A stretch of DNA of 64,000 nucleotides, taken from assembly GCF_000422245.1 (NCBI RefSeq), contig NZ_ATHI01000027.1:151478-215477 (forward strand). Reading direction: 5' to 3'. The notes under the pieces were generated by a model that was not told the DNA's origin, did no database searches, and saw nothing but the letters and a program-made list of their open reading frames with translations. This document shows positions 51,389 through 63,600 of the stretch, piece after piece; the stretch's first letter is position 1, and each line of letters starts with the position of its first letter. Source of the stretch: Alkalidesulfovibrio alkalitolerans DSM 16529. Its GTDB lineage: Bacteria > Desulfobacterota > Desulfovibrionia > Desulfovibrionales > Desulfovibrionaceae. The position numbers and the translations under genes were made by a program.

Positions 51389-52228
51389 ATGGTCGCCAGC
51401 GTTTCCGTCGTCGTTCCCTGCCACAACTACGCGCGCTTTTTGCCGCGCCTGTTCGGCGCGCTGGCCGCGCAGGACTTCCCGCGCGAGCGCACCGAGATCG
51501 TGCTGGCCGACGACGGCAGCACGGACGACTCCGTGGCCGTGGCCGAGCGCCTGCTGCCCGGATTGGGCGCGGCCAGGTCCGCGCTCCTTCGCCTGAGCCA
51601 CGGCGGCAGGCCGGGCCGGACGCGAAACGAGGGGCTCGCCGCGGCCTCGGGCGACTACGCGGTCTGCCTGGACCCCGACGACGAGCCGCTGCCGGGTTTT
51701 CTTGCGGCCCTGGCCGGGGCGCTCGACGCGGGCGCGGACGTGGCCTATCCCGACTACGAGGAGGTGGAGGCGGATGGAACGGCGCGCGCCGTGCGCCTGC
51801 CCGAATTCGATCCCGGGCTGTTGCGCATCCAGAACATCCTCGCGCCCACGGCCATGTTCAGGCGCGCGGCCCTGGCGCGCACACGCGGGTTTCGCGCCAA
51901 CACGGACTACGAGGACTGGGACCTGTGGGTCCAGATGGCCCAGGCCGGGTGCGTCTTTCGCCGCGTGGGCGCGGTGCTCTTCCGCCATCACTGGCACGGC
52001 GGCAACTTCTCGCACCTGGCCCAGGCCAACGACGGCCGGGCCAAGGCGCATCTGGTGCGCAACACCAGGCGCTTCTTTTCGCCCGAGACGGGCCGCTGGG
52101 CCGACGCGCTGTTGCGCGGCGAGCCGTGGGCCGCGCCCTTCGGCCGGGGACTCATTCCCCGCGCCGAGGACGTGAAGCGGCTTGAAACCCTGGTCCGCGA
52201 GACGACAAAGGGGTTTCCTCGGGCCTGA
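51389..52228 (+). CDS. Glycosyltransferase family 2
   Basis: 279 residues. SVSVVVPCHNYARFLPRLFGAL, VLADDGSTDDS and PDDEPLPGF (DxD-like) are the classic GT2 motifs; RAALARTRGFR and NTDYEDWDLWVQMA complete the acceptor half. No membrane segments. It is likely to extend a surface polysaccharide or glycoprotein glycan. The start lies 29 bp from the divergent glycosyltransferase start, so the promoters must overlap. Confidence 0.9.
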   Translation: MVASVSVVVPCHNYARFLPRLFGALAAQDFPRERTEIVLADDGSTDDSVAVAERLLPGLGAARSALLRLSHGGRPGRTRNEGLAAASGDYAVCLDPDDEPLPGFLAALAGALDAGADVAYPDYEEVEADGTARAVRLPEFDPGLLRIQNILAPTAMFRRAALARTRGFRANTDYEDWDLWVQMAQAGCVFRRVGAVLFRHHWHGGNFSHLAQANDGRAKAHLVRNTRRFFSPETGRWADALLRGEPWAAPFGRGLIPRAEDVKRLETLVRETTKGFPRA

Positions 52229-52236
52229 TTTGTGGT

Positions 52237-52283
52237 ATTACCCGGGGCAGAAAATATGCAATATTTTCGTGCGCCGGGTTATC
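52237..52283 (+). repeat. Long hairpin related to the insert at 50.36 kb
   Basis: ATTACCCGG at the left and CCGGGTTAT at the right, with AGAAAATAT-gc-AATATTTTC inside, make a stem of about 20 bp. The left arm (ATTACCCGGnGCAGAAAA) matches the insertion in the split A element, so these may be copies of a third, small repeat. Confidence 0.6.
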
Positions 52284-52322
52284 AATACGGCCCACCAAAG
52301 GCGGGCTGAAGCGGCGAAGCCG

Positions 52323-52355
52323 CGGGAGCGCAAAGTAAAAAACTTTGCGCTCCCG
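52323..52355 (+). terminator. Strong hairpin before the membrane/ferric-reductase pair
   Basis: 14-bp perfect stem CGGGAGCGCAAAGT/ACTTTGCGCTCCCG with an AAAAA loop, 40 bp before the next start codon. No T-tract, so it may be an mRNA hairpin or attenuator rather than a simple terminator. Confidence 0.45.
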
Positions 52356-52395
52356 GTAATATTAAGGCGCGAGAACCCATGGAGGAAGACGCGCC

Positions 52396-52917
52396 GTGAC
52401 ATCCGCACAGACAGCCCCCGTTCCGCGCAAGACAACTCCCCCGGGCGCGTTGAGCGACCCGCGCCGCCTCGCCCGCCTGCTGGCCTTCGCCTGGTTCTGG
52501 ATATCGCTCGGCGGGCTGCTTCTGCACCTGCGCATCCACCCGGTGCAGGACTCGCTATACAACTGGATTCCGGCCGTCGTCGGCGGGGCCAATGCCTTCG
52601 TCCTGCCGTTCCTCTTCCTGCGCCGCGACCTCGCGCCCTACGCCGTGCTGGCCGCCTGGTTCACGGTCATCATCGGCACCGTGGCCATGGCCTGGTACTC
52701 GCTGACCACCTGGTGGGGCCCGGTGACGCTTGCCACCGTGCTCCTGCAATCCACCTTCGCGGACATCGCCATCCTCTGGGCCAAAATCCCCCTGGCCCAC
52801 GTCATTTTGGGCCTTGTGCGGCCCGAAGGCCCGCGCGCGGCCCTTCGCGGCTGCGTCAGGAACGCGGGCGGCGCTGCGGCCCGGCACCCGGCCATGGCCA
52901 AGGGAGGTGGCGCATGA
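52396..52917 (+). CDS. Small polytopic membrane protein paired with ferric-reductase-like protein
   Basis: 173 residues, family not recognised. Four hydrophobic segments (about 27-46, 53-73, 79-100, 106-140). Short basic tails at both ends. GGAGGAAG precedes the GTG start. The stop overlaps the start of the flavocytochrome-like gene (ATGA), indicating coupled translation, so it is probably a partner membrane subunit. No heme-binding motif is certain, though His44 and His135 lie in or near TM segments. Confidence 0.7.
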   Translation: MTSAQTAPVPRKTTPPGALSDPRRLARLLAFAWFWISLGGLLLHLRIHPVQDSLYNWIPAVVGGANAFVLPFLFLRRDLAPYAVLAAWFTVIIGTVAMAWYSLTTWWGPVTLATVLLQSTFADIAILWAKIPLAHVILGLVRPEGPRAALRGCVRNAGGAAARHPAMAKGGGA

Positions 52918-54236
52918 GCGCGAAACCCGTGACCCTTGCCGCCGCCTCGGGCCTGGGCGCGCGGCTTCTGCTCCTGGCAGCCGTCCTGACCGTGATCGGC
53001 GCGCCGCTGATCGTGCTCGCGGGCGAGCAAGCTCCGCCGTACTCGCCTGAATGGTGGCGCGCGGCGGGACGCTCCGTGGGCATGGCCGCCGCCCTGTGCC
53101 TGGCCGTGCAGTTCGCCATCGCCAGCCGCTGCCGTCTGCTCGACAGGTTCGCCGGGCTCGACCGCCTGTTCCTCGGGCACCGGGCTTTCGGCATCGCCGC
53201 CGCCCTGCTGGCCCTGTCCCATCCCTTCATCATTTTCTATCCCGAGGAAGTGGGCTTGGGCGCTCCTGCCATCTCACAGTGGCCGCTGGTGGCCGGGGCG
53301 ACAGCGCTGACCATGCTCTGGGGGCTGGCCGCCGTGGCGCGCTGGCGCGCTTGGCTGGAGTTGCCCTTCCATCTCTGGCTGCCCGCGCACCGGCTGGCCG
53401 CGCTGGGTCTGGCCCTGGTCGTGGGGCTGCACGCCTCCTTCGTGGGCGGCCCGTTCAAGGCCGCGGACTTGGCCCTGCCGCTGATCGCGGCCGTGTATCT
53501 GCTGCTTCGCTTCGCGCCCAGGCCGCTGCACTGCCGTGTGAAGAGCGTCACGCCGCTTGGCGGCGAGGCGCACGAGATCGTGCTCGCGCCCGAATCCGGC
53601 CCCGTCTTCGACCACGCGCCCGGCCAATTCGCCTTTCTGACCCTGCAAAGCCCGGCCCTGCCGCGCGAGGAGCACCCCTTCACCATCGCCTCGGCTCCGG
53701 GCGAAGACGCGCTTCGCTTCACCATCCGCTGCTCGGGCGATTACACGGCCCGACTCGGCGCGCTCTCGCCCGGCGACACTACCTTCGTGCGCGGCCCCTA
53801 CGGCCGTTTCAGCCACCTCGTGCGCGGCGCGCCCCCTGCCGATGAACTGCTCTTTTTGGCCGGGGGCGTGGGCATCACGCCCATGCTCTCCATGCTGCGC
53901 CACATGGCCGCCTCGGCCCACGCCGGGCCAGAGGCCGCCAAGCGCCACGTGACCCTGATCTGGTGCAACCGCACGCCCGAGGACGTGGTGCACGCCGAGG
54001 AGATCGGAACCCTGGCCGCCACCCTGCCGGGATTTCGGCTGCACCACGTCTTCACCAGAGGGCCGAGCACGGCCCGTCTCGACGGCCCGGGGCTTGCCTC
54101 CCTGATCACCGAGGTTCCCCGCCAGGCGCGCTGCTTCGTCTGCGGCCCGCCGCCGTTCATGGCCTTCTGCCGCGATGCGCTCCTGCGCGAGGGATTTGCC
54201 CCCTCGCGCATCCACCTGGAGGAGTTCGCGCTCTGA
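52914..54236 (+). CDS. Ferric-reductase-like transmembrane flavoprotein (NOX/FRE superfamily)
   Basis: 440 residues. The first ~205 residues hold about six TM helices with paired histidines (LFLGHRAFGI, LALSHPF, LPAHRLAAL, LVVGLHASF), as in the ferric-reductase b-type domain. The FAD-binding domain follows (about 205-310; HPFTIASAPGED, GPYGRFSHLV), then the NAD(P)-binding domain (GGVGITPMLSMLRH and VCGPPPFM). It would move electrons from NAD(P)H through FAD and heme across the membrane to an external acceptor such as Fe(III). Substrate unproven. Confidence 0.88.
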   Translation: MSAKPVTLAAASGLGARLLLLAAVLTVIGAPLIVLAGEQAPPYSPEWWRAAGRSVGMAAALCLAVQFAIASRCRLLDRFAGLDRLFLGHRAFGIAAALLALSHPFIIFYPEEVGLGAPAISQWPLVAGATALTMLWGLAAVARWRAWLELPFHLWLPAHRLAALGLALVVGLHASFVGGPFKAADLALPLIAAVYLLLRFAPRPLHCRVKSVTPLGGEAHEIVLAPESGPVFDHAPGQFAFLTLQSPALPREEHPFTIASAPGEDALRFTIRCSGDYTARLGALSPGDTTFVRGPYGRFSHLVRGAPPADELLFLAGGVGITPMLSMLRHMAASAHAGPEAAKRHVTLIWCNRTPEDVVHAEEIGTLAATLPGFRLHHVFTRGPSTARLDGPGLASLITEVPRQARCFVCGPPPFMAFCRDALLREGFAPSRIHLEEFAL

Positions 54237-54337
54237 CAGACCGACCCGAAAGCGGCCCCGGACTTGCCAAGCCGGTTCATCCGCCGTATTGACCGTTGGG
54301 AGATTTTCGGAACCGGCAGGACACAAGCCCAAACGGC

Positions 54338-55183
54338 ATGCAGAGCGGACACCACCACCCCCCACGGCCCGCCGGGGCCACGCGAGCGGCTCCATGCCGT
54401 CGCGCTCGCGCGTGTCTGCGGTCTCTGTGGGCCATCTCATGCGCCGCACTTCTGGTGGTCGCCTTTCTCGCACCCCTCGTCCCCGGTCAGGCCCAGGCCC
54501 AGGAGCCGGCCGCGAACGTGAGCCCCGATGACTACACCGTGCGGCGCGCCGTAACGCCGCCCTCACGGGCCAAGGCGGACCTGCCGCCCGAAGAGCAGAT
54601 CAGGAAAACCGAGCAGGCGCAAAACGCCACCGAGCCGCCGCCCCTGATCCTGCCCGAGCCGCCGCTGCCGCGCGAATCCATGACCCTGCCCAAACCCGCG
54701 GCCGAGACGGCCAGGCCGCCTTCTCCGGCTGCCCCGACTGCCCCGGCTACGACGCTGGAAGGCAAAGCCGAGGCCGCAAAGACTGCTCCGAAGTCCACTT
54801 CGCAAGCCGTCAGGCCGCAACCCGACCCTCCCTCGCCCCTGGCCACGGCCCCGGCGCAAAAGCCCGCCCTCAGGCGCGGCAGCGTTTCGGTCAACAGGGG
54901 AATCAAGGACGGCGAACTCATGGTGCGCCTGGTGTTCGGCGGGCCCGTGGATTTCTCCACCTTTTTCCTGGAGAACCCCAAGCGCATGATCCTGGACGTG
55001 CCCGGCGACTGGGCGCCCAAGGGCGCGCGCGAGATGGTCGTGGCCTCGCATGGGCTCAAGTCCGTGCGCCTGGGCCGCCACCCGGACAAACTGCGGGTGG
55101 TCTTCGACCTCGATCCGCAGACTGCGTACCGCTCCGAGACCAGCAAGATAGACGACGGCCTCGTGGTCCTCTTCCGGGAGTAG
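54338..55183 (+). CDS. Exported AMIN-domain protein
   Basis: 281 residues. A basic N-terminus and hydrophobic stretch (about 27-52) form a signal/anchor. A long Pro/Ala/Glu-rich linker (about 60-185) is probably disordered and spans the periplasm. The last ~95 residues ([50 protein letters not shown]) are an AMIN-type beta domain, which targets amidases and secretins to peptidoglycan. The catalytic amidase domain itself is absent. The start is uncertain because no clear ribosome-binding site is seen. Confidence 0.8.
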   Translation: MQSGHHHPPRPAGATRAAPCRRARACLRSLWAISCAALLVVAFLAPLVPGQAQAQEPAANVSPDDYTVRRAVTPPSRAKADLPPEEQIRKTEQAQNATEPPPLILPEPPLPRESMTLPKPAAETARPPSPAAPTAPATTLEGKAEAAKTAPKSTSQAVRPQPDPPSPLATAPAQKPALRRGSVSVNRGIKDGELMVRLVFGGPVDFSTFFLENPKRMILDVPGDWAPKGAREMVVASHGLKSVRLGRHPDKLRVVFDLDPQTAYRSETSKIDDGLVVLFRE

Positions 55184-55195
55184 CCCCCCGCAAGG

Positions 55196-55253
55196 CCCCG
55201 GCCCTGTCGCTTTTGCGGCAACGCCGCGGATGCTGCGCCGGGGACGGCCTGAC
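55196..55253 (+). repeat. Family A-like fragment
   Basis: CGCTTTTGCGGCAACGCCGCGGATG and GGGACGGCCTG match the right half of family A. The rest is missing. Confidence 0.4.
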
Positions 55254-55261
55254 GAGCCGCC

Positions 55262-55290
55262 TTGCCCGGCGGCGACTCATCTGCTACTGA
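55262..55290 (+). promoter_or_regulatory. Candidate sigma-70 promoter of recA
   Basis: TTGCCC (55262-55267), 17-bp spacer, TACTGA (55285-55290), about 30 bp before the recA ATG region. No convincing LexA box was recognised. Confidence 0.4.
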
Positions 55291-55325
55291 CGACTGGTTT
55301 CGCCATCTTTCACCCGGAGGCTCAC

Positions 55326-56387
<1,062 letters not shown>

Positions 56388-56402
56388 CCCCCGCGACGCA
56401 AG

Positions 56403-56434
56403 GGCGGGATCGGCAGCGTCCGGTCCCGCCATTT
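56403..56434 (+). terminator. recA terminator/attenuator
   Basis: GGCGGGA...TCCCGCC stem with an inner CGG/CCG extension, followed by ATTTTCC, between recA and alaS. Confidence 0.6.
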
Positions 56435-56456
56435 TCCGTAAAGGAGCTTTTTCCCG

Positions 56457-59105
56457 ATGATGACCGCGAGCGAAATCCGCAGGCGCTTTCTCGACTACTT
56501 CGCCCGCCAGGGCCACGAGGTGGTTCCCTCCTCGCCCCTGGTCCCGCGCGACGACCCCACCTTGTACTTCACCAACGCGGGCATGGTGCAGTTCAAGAAA
56601 CTCTTCCTGGGCCAGGAGAAGCGCGCCTACTCCCGCGCCGCCACCTCGCAGAAGTGTCTGCGCATCTCGGGCAAGCACAACGACCTGGAGAACGTGGGCC
56701 GCACCGCGCGCCACCACACCTTCTTCGAGATGCTCGGCAACTTCTCCTTTGGCGACTACTTCAAGGCCGAGGCCATCCGCTACGCCTGGGAGTTCGTGAC
56801 CAAAGAACTCGGCTTGTCCAAGGACCGCCTCTACGTCACGGTCTACACCGACGACGACGAAGCCGATGAGTTGTGGCGCACCGTGGCGGGCGTCGCGCCC
56901 GAGCGCATCTTCCGCCTCGGCGAGAAGGACAACTTCTGGTCCATGGGCGACACCGGCCCCTGCGGTCCCTGCTCCGAGATCTACGTGGACCAGGGCGAGC
57001 AGATGAGCTGCGGCCCGGACTGCGGCATCGGCCGTTGCGACTGCGACCGGTTCCTGGAAATCTGGAACCTCGTCTTCATGCAGTACGACCAGATCGCGCC
57101 GGGCAACCGCGTGCCCCTGCCGCGCCCCTCCATCGACACCGGCATGGGCCTCGAACGCGTGGCCGCCGTGTGCCAGGGCAAGACCTCCAACTTCGAGTGC
57201 GACCTCTTCCAGGAGCTGATCGGCTTCATCGCCGCCCTGGCCAAGGTGAAGTACGGCTCGGGCGACGAGGAGCAGGACGTGGCCCTGCGCGTCATCGCGG
57301 ACCACTCCCGCGCCGCCGCCTTCCTCATCACCGACGGCGTGATGCCCTCCAACGAGGGCCGGGCCTACGAGCTTCGCCGCATCATCCGCCGGGCGCTGCG
57401 CTTCGGCACGCTCATCGGCTTCACCGAGCCCTTCATGTACAAGGTCTGCGAGAAGGTGGCCGAGGTCATGGGCGAGGCCTACCCCGACCTGACCGAGAAC
57501 AAGGGCTTCATGGCGCGCGTGGTGCGCGAGGAGGAGGAACGCTTCGCCCGCACCCTGGGCAAGGGGCTCGACATCCTCTCCGAGGAGCTGGCCGCGCTCG
57601 CCAAGGCCAAGGCCACGGTGGTGCCGGGGCAACTCTGCTTCAAGCTCTACGACACCTTCGGCTTCCCCATCGACATCGTCAAGGACGTGGCCGAAAAGCA
57701 GGGCTTTACCGTGGACGAGAAGGGCTTCACGGCCTGCATGGCCGAACAGAAGGCCCGCGCCCGCGAGGCCTGGAAGGGCTCGGGCGAGCAGGATCTCGCT
57801 GGCCGCTTCGCCGCGCTCCTGGAGACGGGCCTGTCGTGCGAGTTCGTCGGCTACGACGCGCTCACGGCCGAATCCAAGCTCGTGGCCGTGCTCGACGAGG
57901 CCGGGCAGCCCGTGGAGAAGCTGCCGCAGGGCCAGGGCGGCTACGTGGTCGCCGCCAAAACACCCTTCTACGGCGAGTCAGGCGGGCAGGCGGGCGACGT
58001 GGGCGCCATCGAGACCATGTCCGGCGCGGCCGACGTGCTCGACACCCTCAAGCCCGCGCCCGAACTGCACGTGCACAAGGTCTTCGTGACCGAAGGCGAC
58101 CTGGGACGCGGCCAGGAGGCCAGACTCATCGTGGACGAGGAGGCGCGCCTGTCCACGGCCCGCAACCACACCACCACGCACCTGCTGCACGCCGCGCTGC
58201 GCGAGGTTCTTGGCGAGCACGTCAAGCAGGCGGGCTCGCTCGTGGGCCCGGATCGGCTTCGCTTCGACTTCACCCACATCAGCGCGCTGACGCCGCAGGA
58301 GATCGCCGCGATCGAAAAGCGCGTCAACGAGGCCGTCCTCGCGGCCATCCCCGTGGCGCGCGAGGTCATGTCCGTGAAGGCCGCCATGGAGCGCGGCGCA
58401 ACCGCGCTCTTCGGCGAGAAGTACGGCGAGTCCGTGTGCGTGATCGAGGTGCCGGGCGTGTCCATGGAGCTTTGCGGCGGCACGCACCTCTCCAACACCG
58501 GCCAGGCCGGGCCGTTCATGATCGTCTCCGAATCCGGCGTGGCCGCCGGAGTGCGCCGCATCGAGGCCGCCACGGGCGAAAACGCCCTGGCCGAGATCGC
58601 GCGGCTTCGGGCCGAGGCCGCCCAGGCCGCCGCGCTGCTCAAGTCGCGGCCGGGCGAGATCACGGCCCGCATCACCGAGCTTCAGGCCGAAATCAAGGGC
58701 CTGCGCAAGGAGCGCGAGCAGTTGCAGGCGCGGCTGCTCTCCGGCGCGGGCAAGAGCCTCATGGACGACGTGCGCGAGGTGGCCGGGGTCAAGCTGCTCG
58801 CGGCGCGCGTCGAGGGCGTCTCCGTGAAGGCGCTGCGCGAGCAGATGGACGACATCCGCTCCAAGATGCCCTCTGGCGTGGCGGCCCTGGCCGCACCCCA
58901 GGAGGACGGCAAGGTCAGCCTGATCCTGGCCGTGTCCAAGGATCTGCACGGCCGCTTCACGGCCCAGTCGCTGATCAAGGACGTGGCCGCGGCCATCGGC
59001 GGCTCCGGCGGCGGCAGGCCGGACATGGCCCAGGCCGGAGGCACCGACGCCTCGGGCATCGACAAGGCCTTTGCCATACTGGAGTCTTTGCTCGCCAAGA
59101 GCTAG
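56457..59105 (+). CDS. alaS: Alanyl-tRNA synthetase
   Basis: 882 residues, full-length. Class II aminoacylation core ([51 protein letters not shown]), editing domain with the zinc-type [10 protein letters not shown] and [10 protein letters not shown] motifs, coiled-coil linker and the C-terminal C-Ala part ([14 protein letters not shown]). It charges tRNA-Ala and clears mischarged Ser or Gly. ATG ATG at the start with AAAGGAG upstream; the first ATG is used. A recA-alaS order is common in bacteria. Confidence 0.98.
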   Translation: MMTASEIRRRFLDYFARQGHEVVPSSPLVPRDDPTLYFTNAGMVQFKKLFLGQEKRAYSRAATSQKCLRISGKHNDLENVGRTARHHTFFEMLGNFSFGDYFKAEAIRYAWEFVTKELGLSKDRLYVTVYTDDDEADELWRTVAGVAPERIFRLGEKDNFWSMGDTGPCGPCSEIYVDQGEQMSCGPDCGIGRCDCDRFLEIWNLVFMQYDQIAPGNRVPLPRPSIDTGMGLERVAAVCQGKTSNFECDLFQELIGFIAALAKVKYGSGDEEQDVALRVIADHSRAAAFLITDGVMPSNEGRAYELRRIIRRALRFGTLIGFTEPFMYKVCEKVAEVMGEAYPDLTENKGFMARVVREEEERFARTLGKGLDILSEELAALAKAKATVVPGQLCFKLYDTFGFPIDIVKDVAEKQGFTVDEKGFTACMAEQKARAREAWKGSGEQDLAGRFAALLETGLSCEFVGYDALTAESKLVAVLDEAGQPVEKLPQGQGGYVVAAKTPFYGESGGQAGDVGAIETMSGAADVLDTLKPAPELHVHKVFVTEGDLGRGQEARLIVDEEARLSTARNHTTTHLLHAALREVLGEHVKQAGSLVGPDRLRFDFTHISALTPQEIAAIEKRVNEAVLAAIPVAREVMSVKAAMERGATALFGEKYGESVCVIEVPGVSMELCGGTHLSNTGQAGPFMIVSESGVAAGVRRIEAATGENALAEIARLRAEAAQAAALLKSRPGEITARITELQAEIKGLRKEREQLQARLLSGAGKSLMDDVREVAGVKLLAARVEGVSVKALREQMDDIRSKMPSGVAALAAPQEDGKVSLILAVSKDLHGRFTAQSLIKDVAAAIGGSGGGRPDMAQAGGTDASGIDKAFAILESLLAKS

Positions 59106-59114
59106 GCAGACTGT

Positions 59115-59345
59115 TGAATCGGGGCTCCGCCCCGCACCCCGCCGGGGGAGATGATCTCCCCCGGACCCCCTGCGATTCCCGAAGCCGTCTGCGACGGCTC
59201 CGGGAAAGCATTGCCCAGGGACGCTCACCGCCGCACCGATGTCGGCCCTGCCAGCGATGGTTTCGCCGCGAATCCAGGGTCCAGGGAACATCGTTCCCTG
59301 GCGGTGGAGGTCTGGAGGAGGCAGCGCCTCCTCCAGACAGACTGG
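59115..59345 (-). repeat. Family B repeat, near full length, reverse orientation
   Basis: Read on the minus strand, the dyads come in the order seen for copies 1 and 2 combined: GGAGGAGGC, CCAGGGAAC, GGCGAAACCATCGCTGG, GAAGCCGTC-like, CCGGGGGAGAT and GGGGCGGAGCCCC. This gives the uninterrupted layout against which copy 2 is seen to be split. Confidence 0.75.
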
Positions 59346-59361
59346 CGACAAGTCCGGTTTC

Positions 59362-59488
59362 GCAGGCCGTTCCAAAAGTGCCGGATGCAAGGCGCAAGAA
59401 AGCGCCGGGCCCGACGCGTATAATGATATACACGAGGGGTCGGGGCTTTCGAAGCAACGCCGCAGACGGTGCTTTTGGAACGGCCTGC
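59362..59488 (-). repeat. Family A repeat, joined to the reverse B copy
   Basis: GCAGGCCG...CGGCCTGC ends, 127 bp, central GCGTATAatgATATACACG. Its order and spacing to family B mirror that at 3.7-3.95 kb, so the A-B pair is a unit. Confidence 0.85.
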
Positions 59489-59529
59489 TACCTTTTGAAA
59501 CCTTTCCGGGGATGGGGTATGGGAGGGGC

Positions 59530-60690
59530 ATGAGAAATGCGTCCCGTTTTTCCGCCGTCTCGTGGTCTCGTTCATGGGCCGTGTGTCTGCTCCTGTTGGC
59601 GCTCGGTCTTGCCGCCTGCGGCGAGACGCCCGAGCGGCCTGAGCCCCACGCGCCATCCGTGCTCGAACAACCCCTTGAGACCGCCTTTGCCGAACGCCGC
59701 CTGGTGCCCGTGATCGAAACGGCCGTGGGCGCGGTGCGGCCCAAGACCGAGATCAGCGTGGCCAGTCAGGTCATGGGCCGCGTGGCCCTGGTGGCCGTGC
59801 GGCCGGGCCAGCGCGTGGAAAAGGGCCAGCCGCTCGTGGAGCTCGACGCGGACGAGTTCGTGGCCAGGGCCGAGGCTTCCGCGCAAGCCTTGGCCGGAGC
59901 GCGCGCCGGGCTCGGTCAGGCCGAGCAGGCCGTGGCCGCCGCCCGCGCCCAGGCCGACAAGGCCCGTTCGACCTTCGAAAGGCTTCGCGCCCTGCACCAG
60001 CAAGGCGCGGTGGCCGCCGAGGAGATGGAGCGCGCCCGGCGCGACATGCTCCAAGCCGAGGCTTCGCTGGCCCAGGCCCGCGAAGGATATTCCCAGGCCG
60101 CCTCGGCCGTGCGCCAGTCCGAGAACCTGACCCGTGAGGCGCGCATCAACCAGGGCTACACGCGCATCGACGCTCCAGAAGCGGGCGAGGTGGTGCGGCG
60201 CATGATCGAGCCCGGCGACATGGCCGTGCCGGGCAGACCGCTGCTCCTGCTCCAGACGGGCGGCGCGTTCTGGCTGGAGGCTGCGGTGCGCGAAGGGCTC
60301 ATGGCCCGCGTGCCGCTTGGCGCGCGCCTGACCGTGGCCATCGACGCGCTGGGCATGGAGCTTCCCGGCGTGGTCGAGGAGATCGTGCCCTCGGCCGACC
60401 CGGCCACGCGCACGGTCATCGTGCGCGTCAGCCTGCCGCCCGCGCCGGGCATCTACCAGGGCATGTTCGGCCGCCTGCTGATCCCCGCCGGAGAGCGCGA
60501 GGCCGTGCTCGCGCCAGCGCGCGCGCTTCGCCGCGTGGGCCAGCTCGTGACCGTGCGCGTAGCCGACGACGGCGACTGGCGCGACATCACGGTCCGGCCG
60601 GGCCGCGAAATCGACGGTCTGATCGAAATCCAGGCCGGGCTTTCGGGTGGCGAGACCCTGGCCCTGACGGACACGGCCCATGGTGGCTGA
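59530..60690 (+). CDS. RND-efflux membrane fusion lipoprotein
   Basis: 386 residues. Lipobox LAAC at about 26-29 marks a lipoprotein. HlyD-type architecture: lipoyl half (GRVALVAVRPGQRVEKGQPLVELD), an alpha-helical hairpin rich in Ala/Gln/Glu (about 110-195), second lipoyl half (TRIDAPEAGEVVRRMIEPGDMAVPG) and a beta-barrel. It links the RND pump of the next gene (11-bp overlap) to an outer-membrane channel that is not encoded here. AGGGG precedes the ATG. Confidence 0.9.
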   Translation: MRNASRFSAVSWSRSWAVCLLLLALGLAACGETPERPEPHAPSVLEQPLETAFAERRLVPVIETAVGAVRPKTEISVASQVMGRVALVAVRPGQRVEKGQPLVELDADEFVARAEASAQALAGARAGLGQAEQAVAAARAQADKARSTFERLRALHQQGAVAAEEMERARRDMLQAEASLAQAREGYSQAASAVRQSENLTREARINQGYTRIDAPEAGEVVRRMIEPGDMAVPGRPLLLLQTGGAFWLEAAVREGLMARVPLGARLTVAIDALGMELPGVVEEIVPSADPATRTVIVRVSLPPAPGIYQGMFGRLLIPAGEREAVLAPARALRRVGQLVTVRVADDGDWRDITVRPGREIDGLIEIQAGLSGGETLALTDTAHGG

Positions 60691-63600
60691 AACGCCCCCT
60701 TCCGCCGTCTCGCGGCTCATCTCCGGCATCGTGGGCGCGTTCCTGCAGTCGCGCCTGACGCCGCTTTTGCTCTGCGTGGCGCTGCTCATGGGCGCTGCGG
60801 CCGTGTGGGTCACGCCCAAGGAGGAGGAGCCGCAGATCGACGTACCCCTGGCCGAGGTCGCGGTTTCGGTGCCCGGCGCGTCGGCGCGCGAGGTGGAGGA
60901 ACTCGTCACCGGGCCGCTGGAGCGCATCCTGTGGCAGATCGAGGGCGTTGAGTACGTCTATTCCACTTCGCGGCGCGACGGCTCGCACGTCCTGGTGCGC
61001 TTTTTCGTGGGCGAAAGCCGGGAAAACGCGCTGGTGCGGCTGCACAACGCCATCTCCCGCAATCTCGACCTCGTGCCGCCCATTGTCCATGGCTGGACGG
61101 TCAAGAACGTCGAGGTGGACGACGTGCCCATCGTGCTCCTGGCGCTTTCCTCCGCGCCGGATGACGACGCACCGGCCCTTTCGGGCCACGACCTGACGCG
61201 CGTGGCCCAGGAGCTTTTGCCCCGGCTCGCGGCCGTGCCCGGCGTCTCGCGCGTGGACATCGCGGCCGCGCGGCCGCGCGAGGTGCGCGTGGAGCTTTCG
61301 CCCGAGCGCCTCTCGGGCTTCGGGGTCACGGCCTTGGAGGTGCGCGACGCCCTGGCCGGGGCCGACGCCGCCGTGAGCGCCGGAACGCTCGTCAGCGGCA
61401 ACCGTGAGCTGAACATCGCCCTGAACGCCTTCATCATGTCCGCCGACGAGGTGGGCGAGATCGTGGTCGCGGTGCACGAGGGCAGGCCAGTGCGCCTGTT
61501 TGACGTGGGCCGGGTGATCGATGGCCCGGTGGAGCCCGTGGCCCTTTCGCGCCACGGGCTTTCCGAGTCCGAGGCCGCGCGCCTGGGCGAGACGCCGGGC
61601 ATGCGGCAGAGCGTGACCCTGGCCCTGAGCAAGAAGCGCGGCGAAAACGCCGTGACCGTGGCCCAGGCCGTGCGCGACGAGGCCGAGAGCTTGCGCCGCG
61701 ACCTGCTGCCCGAAAACGTGCGCATGCGCGTGATCCGCGACTACGGCCGCTCGGCCCAGGCCAAGGTGGACAACCTGCTCGTGTCGCTTGGCTTCGCCAT
61801 CGCCACGGTCGTGGCTCTGCTCGCTTTCGCGCTTGGGCGGCGCGAGGCCCTGGTGGTGGCCGTGGCCGTGCCGGTCAGCTTCGCCCTGGCCCTGGCCTGC
61901 ACCGCGCTTTTGGGCTACACCATCAACCGCGTGACCCTGTTCGCGCTCATCCTGTCGCTCGGCCTTGTGGTGGACGACCCCATCACCAACGTGGACAACA
62001 TCCAGCGCCATATGCGCATGAAGCCGCATGACCCGCGCCGGGCCACGCTCGACGCCGTGGCCGAGGTGCTGCCGCCGGTGCTCATGTCCACCCTGGCGAT
62101 CATCGTCACCTTCCTGCCGCTGTTCTTCATCACCGGCATGATGGGCCCTTACATGGCGCCCATGGCCGCAGGCGTGCCCCTGGCCGTGACCTTCTCCACC
62201 GTGGCCGCCCTGACCGTGGTGCCCTGGCTGGCCTTCTCGCTGCTCAAAAACCGACCGGCCAAGGCCGGGGGCCTGGACGCCGCGGGCGCGCCCCAGGCCG
62301 TGCGCAGGCTCTATGAGCGCGTCGTGGCCCCTTTCCTCGACAGCCCGGCCCGGCGCAGGGTCATGTGGCTTTCCACCGGGGGGCTTCTCCTGGCCTCGCT
62401 TTCGCTGCCGCTTTTGGGCCTTGTGCCGCTCAAGATGCTGCCCTTCGACAACACCGACGAGTTGCAGATCGTCATCGACATGGACGAGGGCACACCGCTT
62501 GAGGCCACGGACCGCGCGGTGCGCGACTTCGAGGCGTACCTCGCGCGCGTCCCCGACGTGGCGGCCGTGACCTCGTTCACGGGCACCTCCTCGCCCATCG
62601 ACTTCAACGGCCTGGTGCGCGGCCATGCCCACCGCGCGGGCGGCCACGTGGCCGACATCCGCATCAATTTGCGCACGGACGGCGGGCGGGCGCAAAGCCA
62701 CGCCGTGGCCCTGGCGCTTCGCGACGACCTGACCGCGATCGCACGGCGGCACGGGGCGCGCATCGCCATCGTGGAGCGGCCGCCCGGACCACCCGTGACC
62801 GCGACCCTCACGGCCGAGGTCTATGCCGCGCCGCACGTCTCCCACGCGCGCCAGATCGAAGCCGCGCGCAGCCTTGCGGACATGCTCGAAGACGAGCATC
62901 TGGTGGTGGACGTCTCGACCAGCGCCGAGGCGAACCGGCAGCGCCTGGATTTCGTGCTCGACAAGACCAAGGCCGCGCTGCACGGCGTCACGGCCGAGGA
63001 CGCGGCCGCGACCCTGGCCCTGGCGCTCTCGGGCGCGGCCCCGGCCACGGTGCACGAGCCGCGCGAACGCCAGCCCCTGTATCTTCGCCTGACGCTGCCA
63101 CGCGAGGCCATGGCCGACGTCGCGGAACTGGTGCGGCTGCCCGTGCGCGGTCATGATGGAAGGCTCATCCCGCTTGGCGAACTCGGCCGCTTCACGCTCG
63201 TGCCCGAGGACCAGCCCATCCTGCACAAGAACCTGCGCCGCGTGGCCTACGTTTACGCGGACACGGCGGGCAGGCCGCCGGGCGAGGCCGTGCTCTCGCT
63301 GCGCTCGCGCCTTGCGCGCGAACCGCTGCCCGAGGGAACGTGGGCGGAATGGGCGGGCGAGGGCGAATGGAAAATCACCGTGGATGTCTTCCGCGACCTG
63401 GGCATCGCCTTCGGCGTGGCGCTGGTGTTGATCTGGGTGCTGCTCGTGGCCCAGACCAACTCACTTGGCCTGCCGCTGCTGCTCATGGCGGCCATTCCGC
63501 TGACCCTGCTCGGCATCATGCCGGGCTTTTGGCTCCTGAATCTCGTGGCGGGCGGCGCGATGGCGGGCTATCCTGATCCGGTCTTCTTCACGGCCACGAG

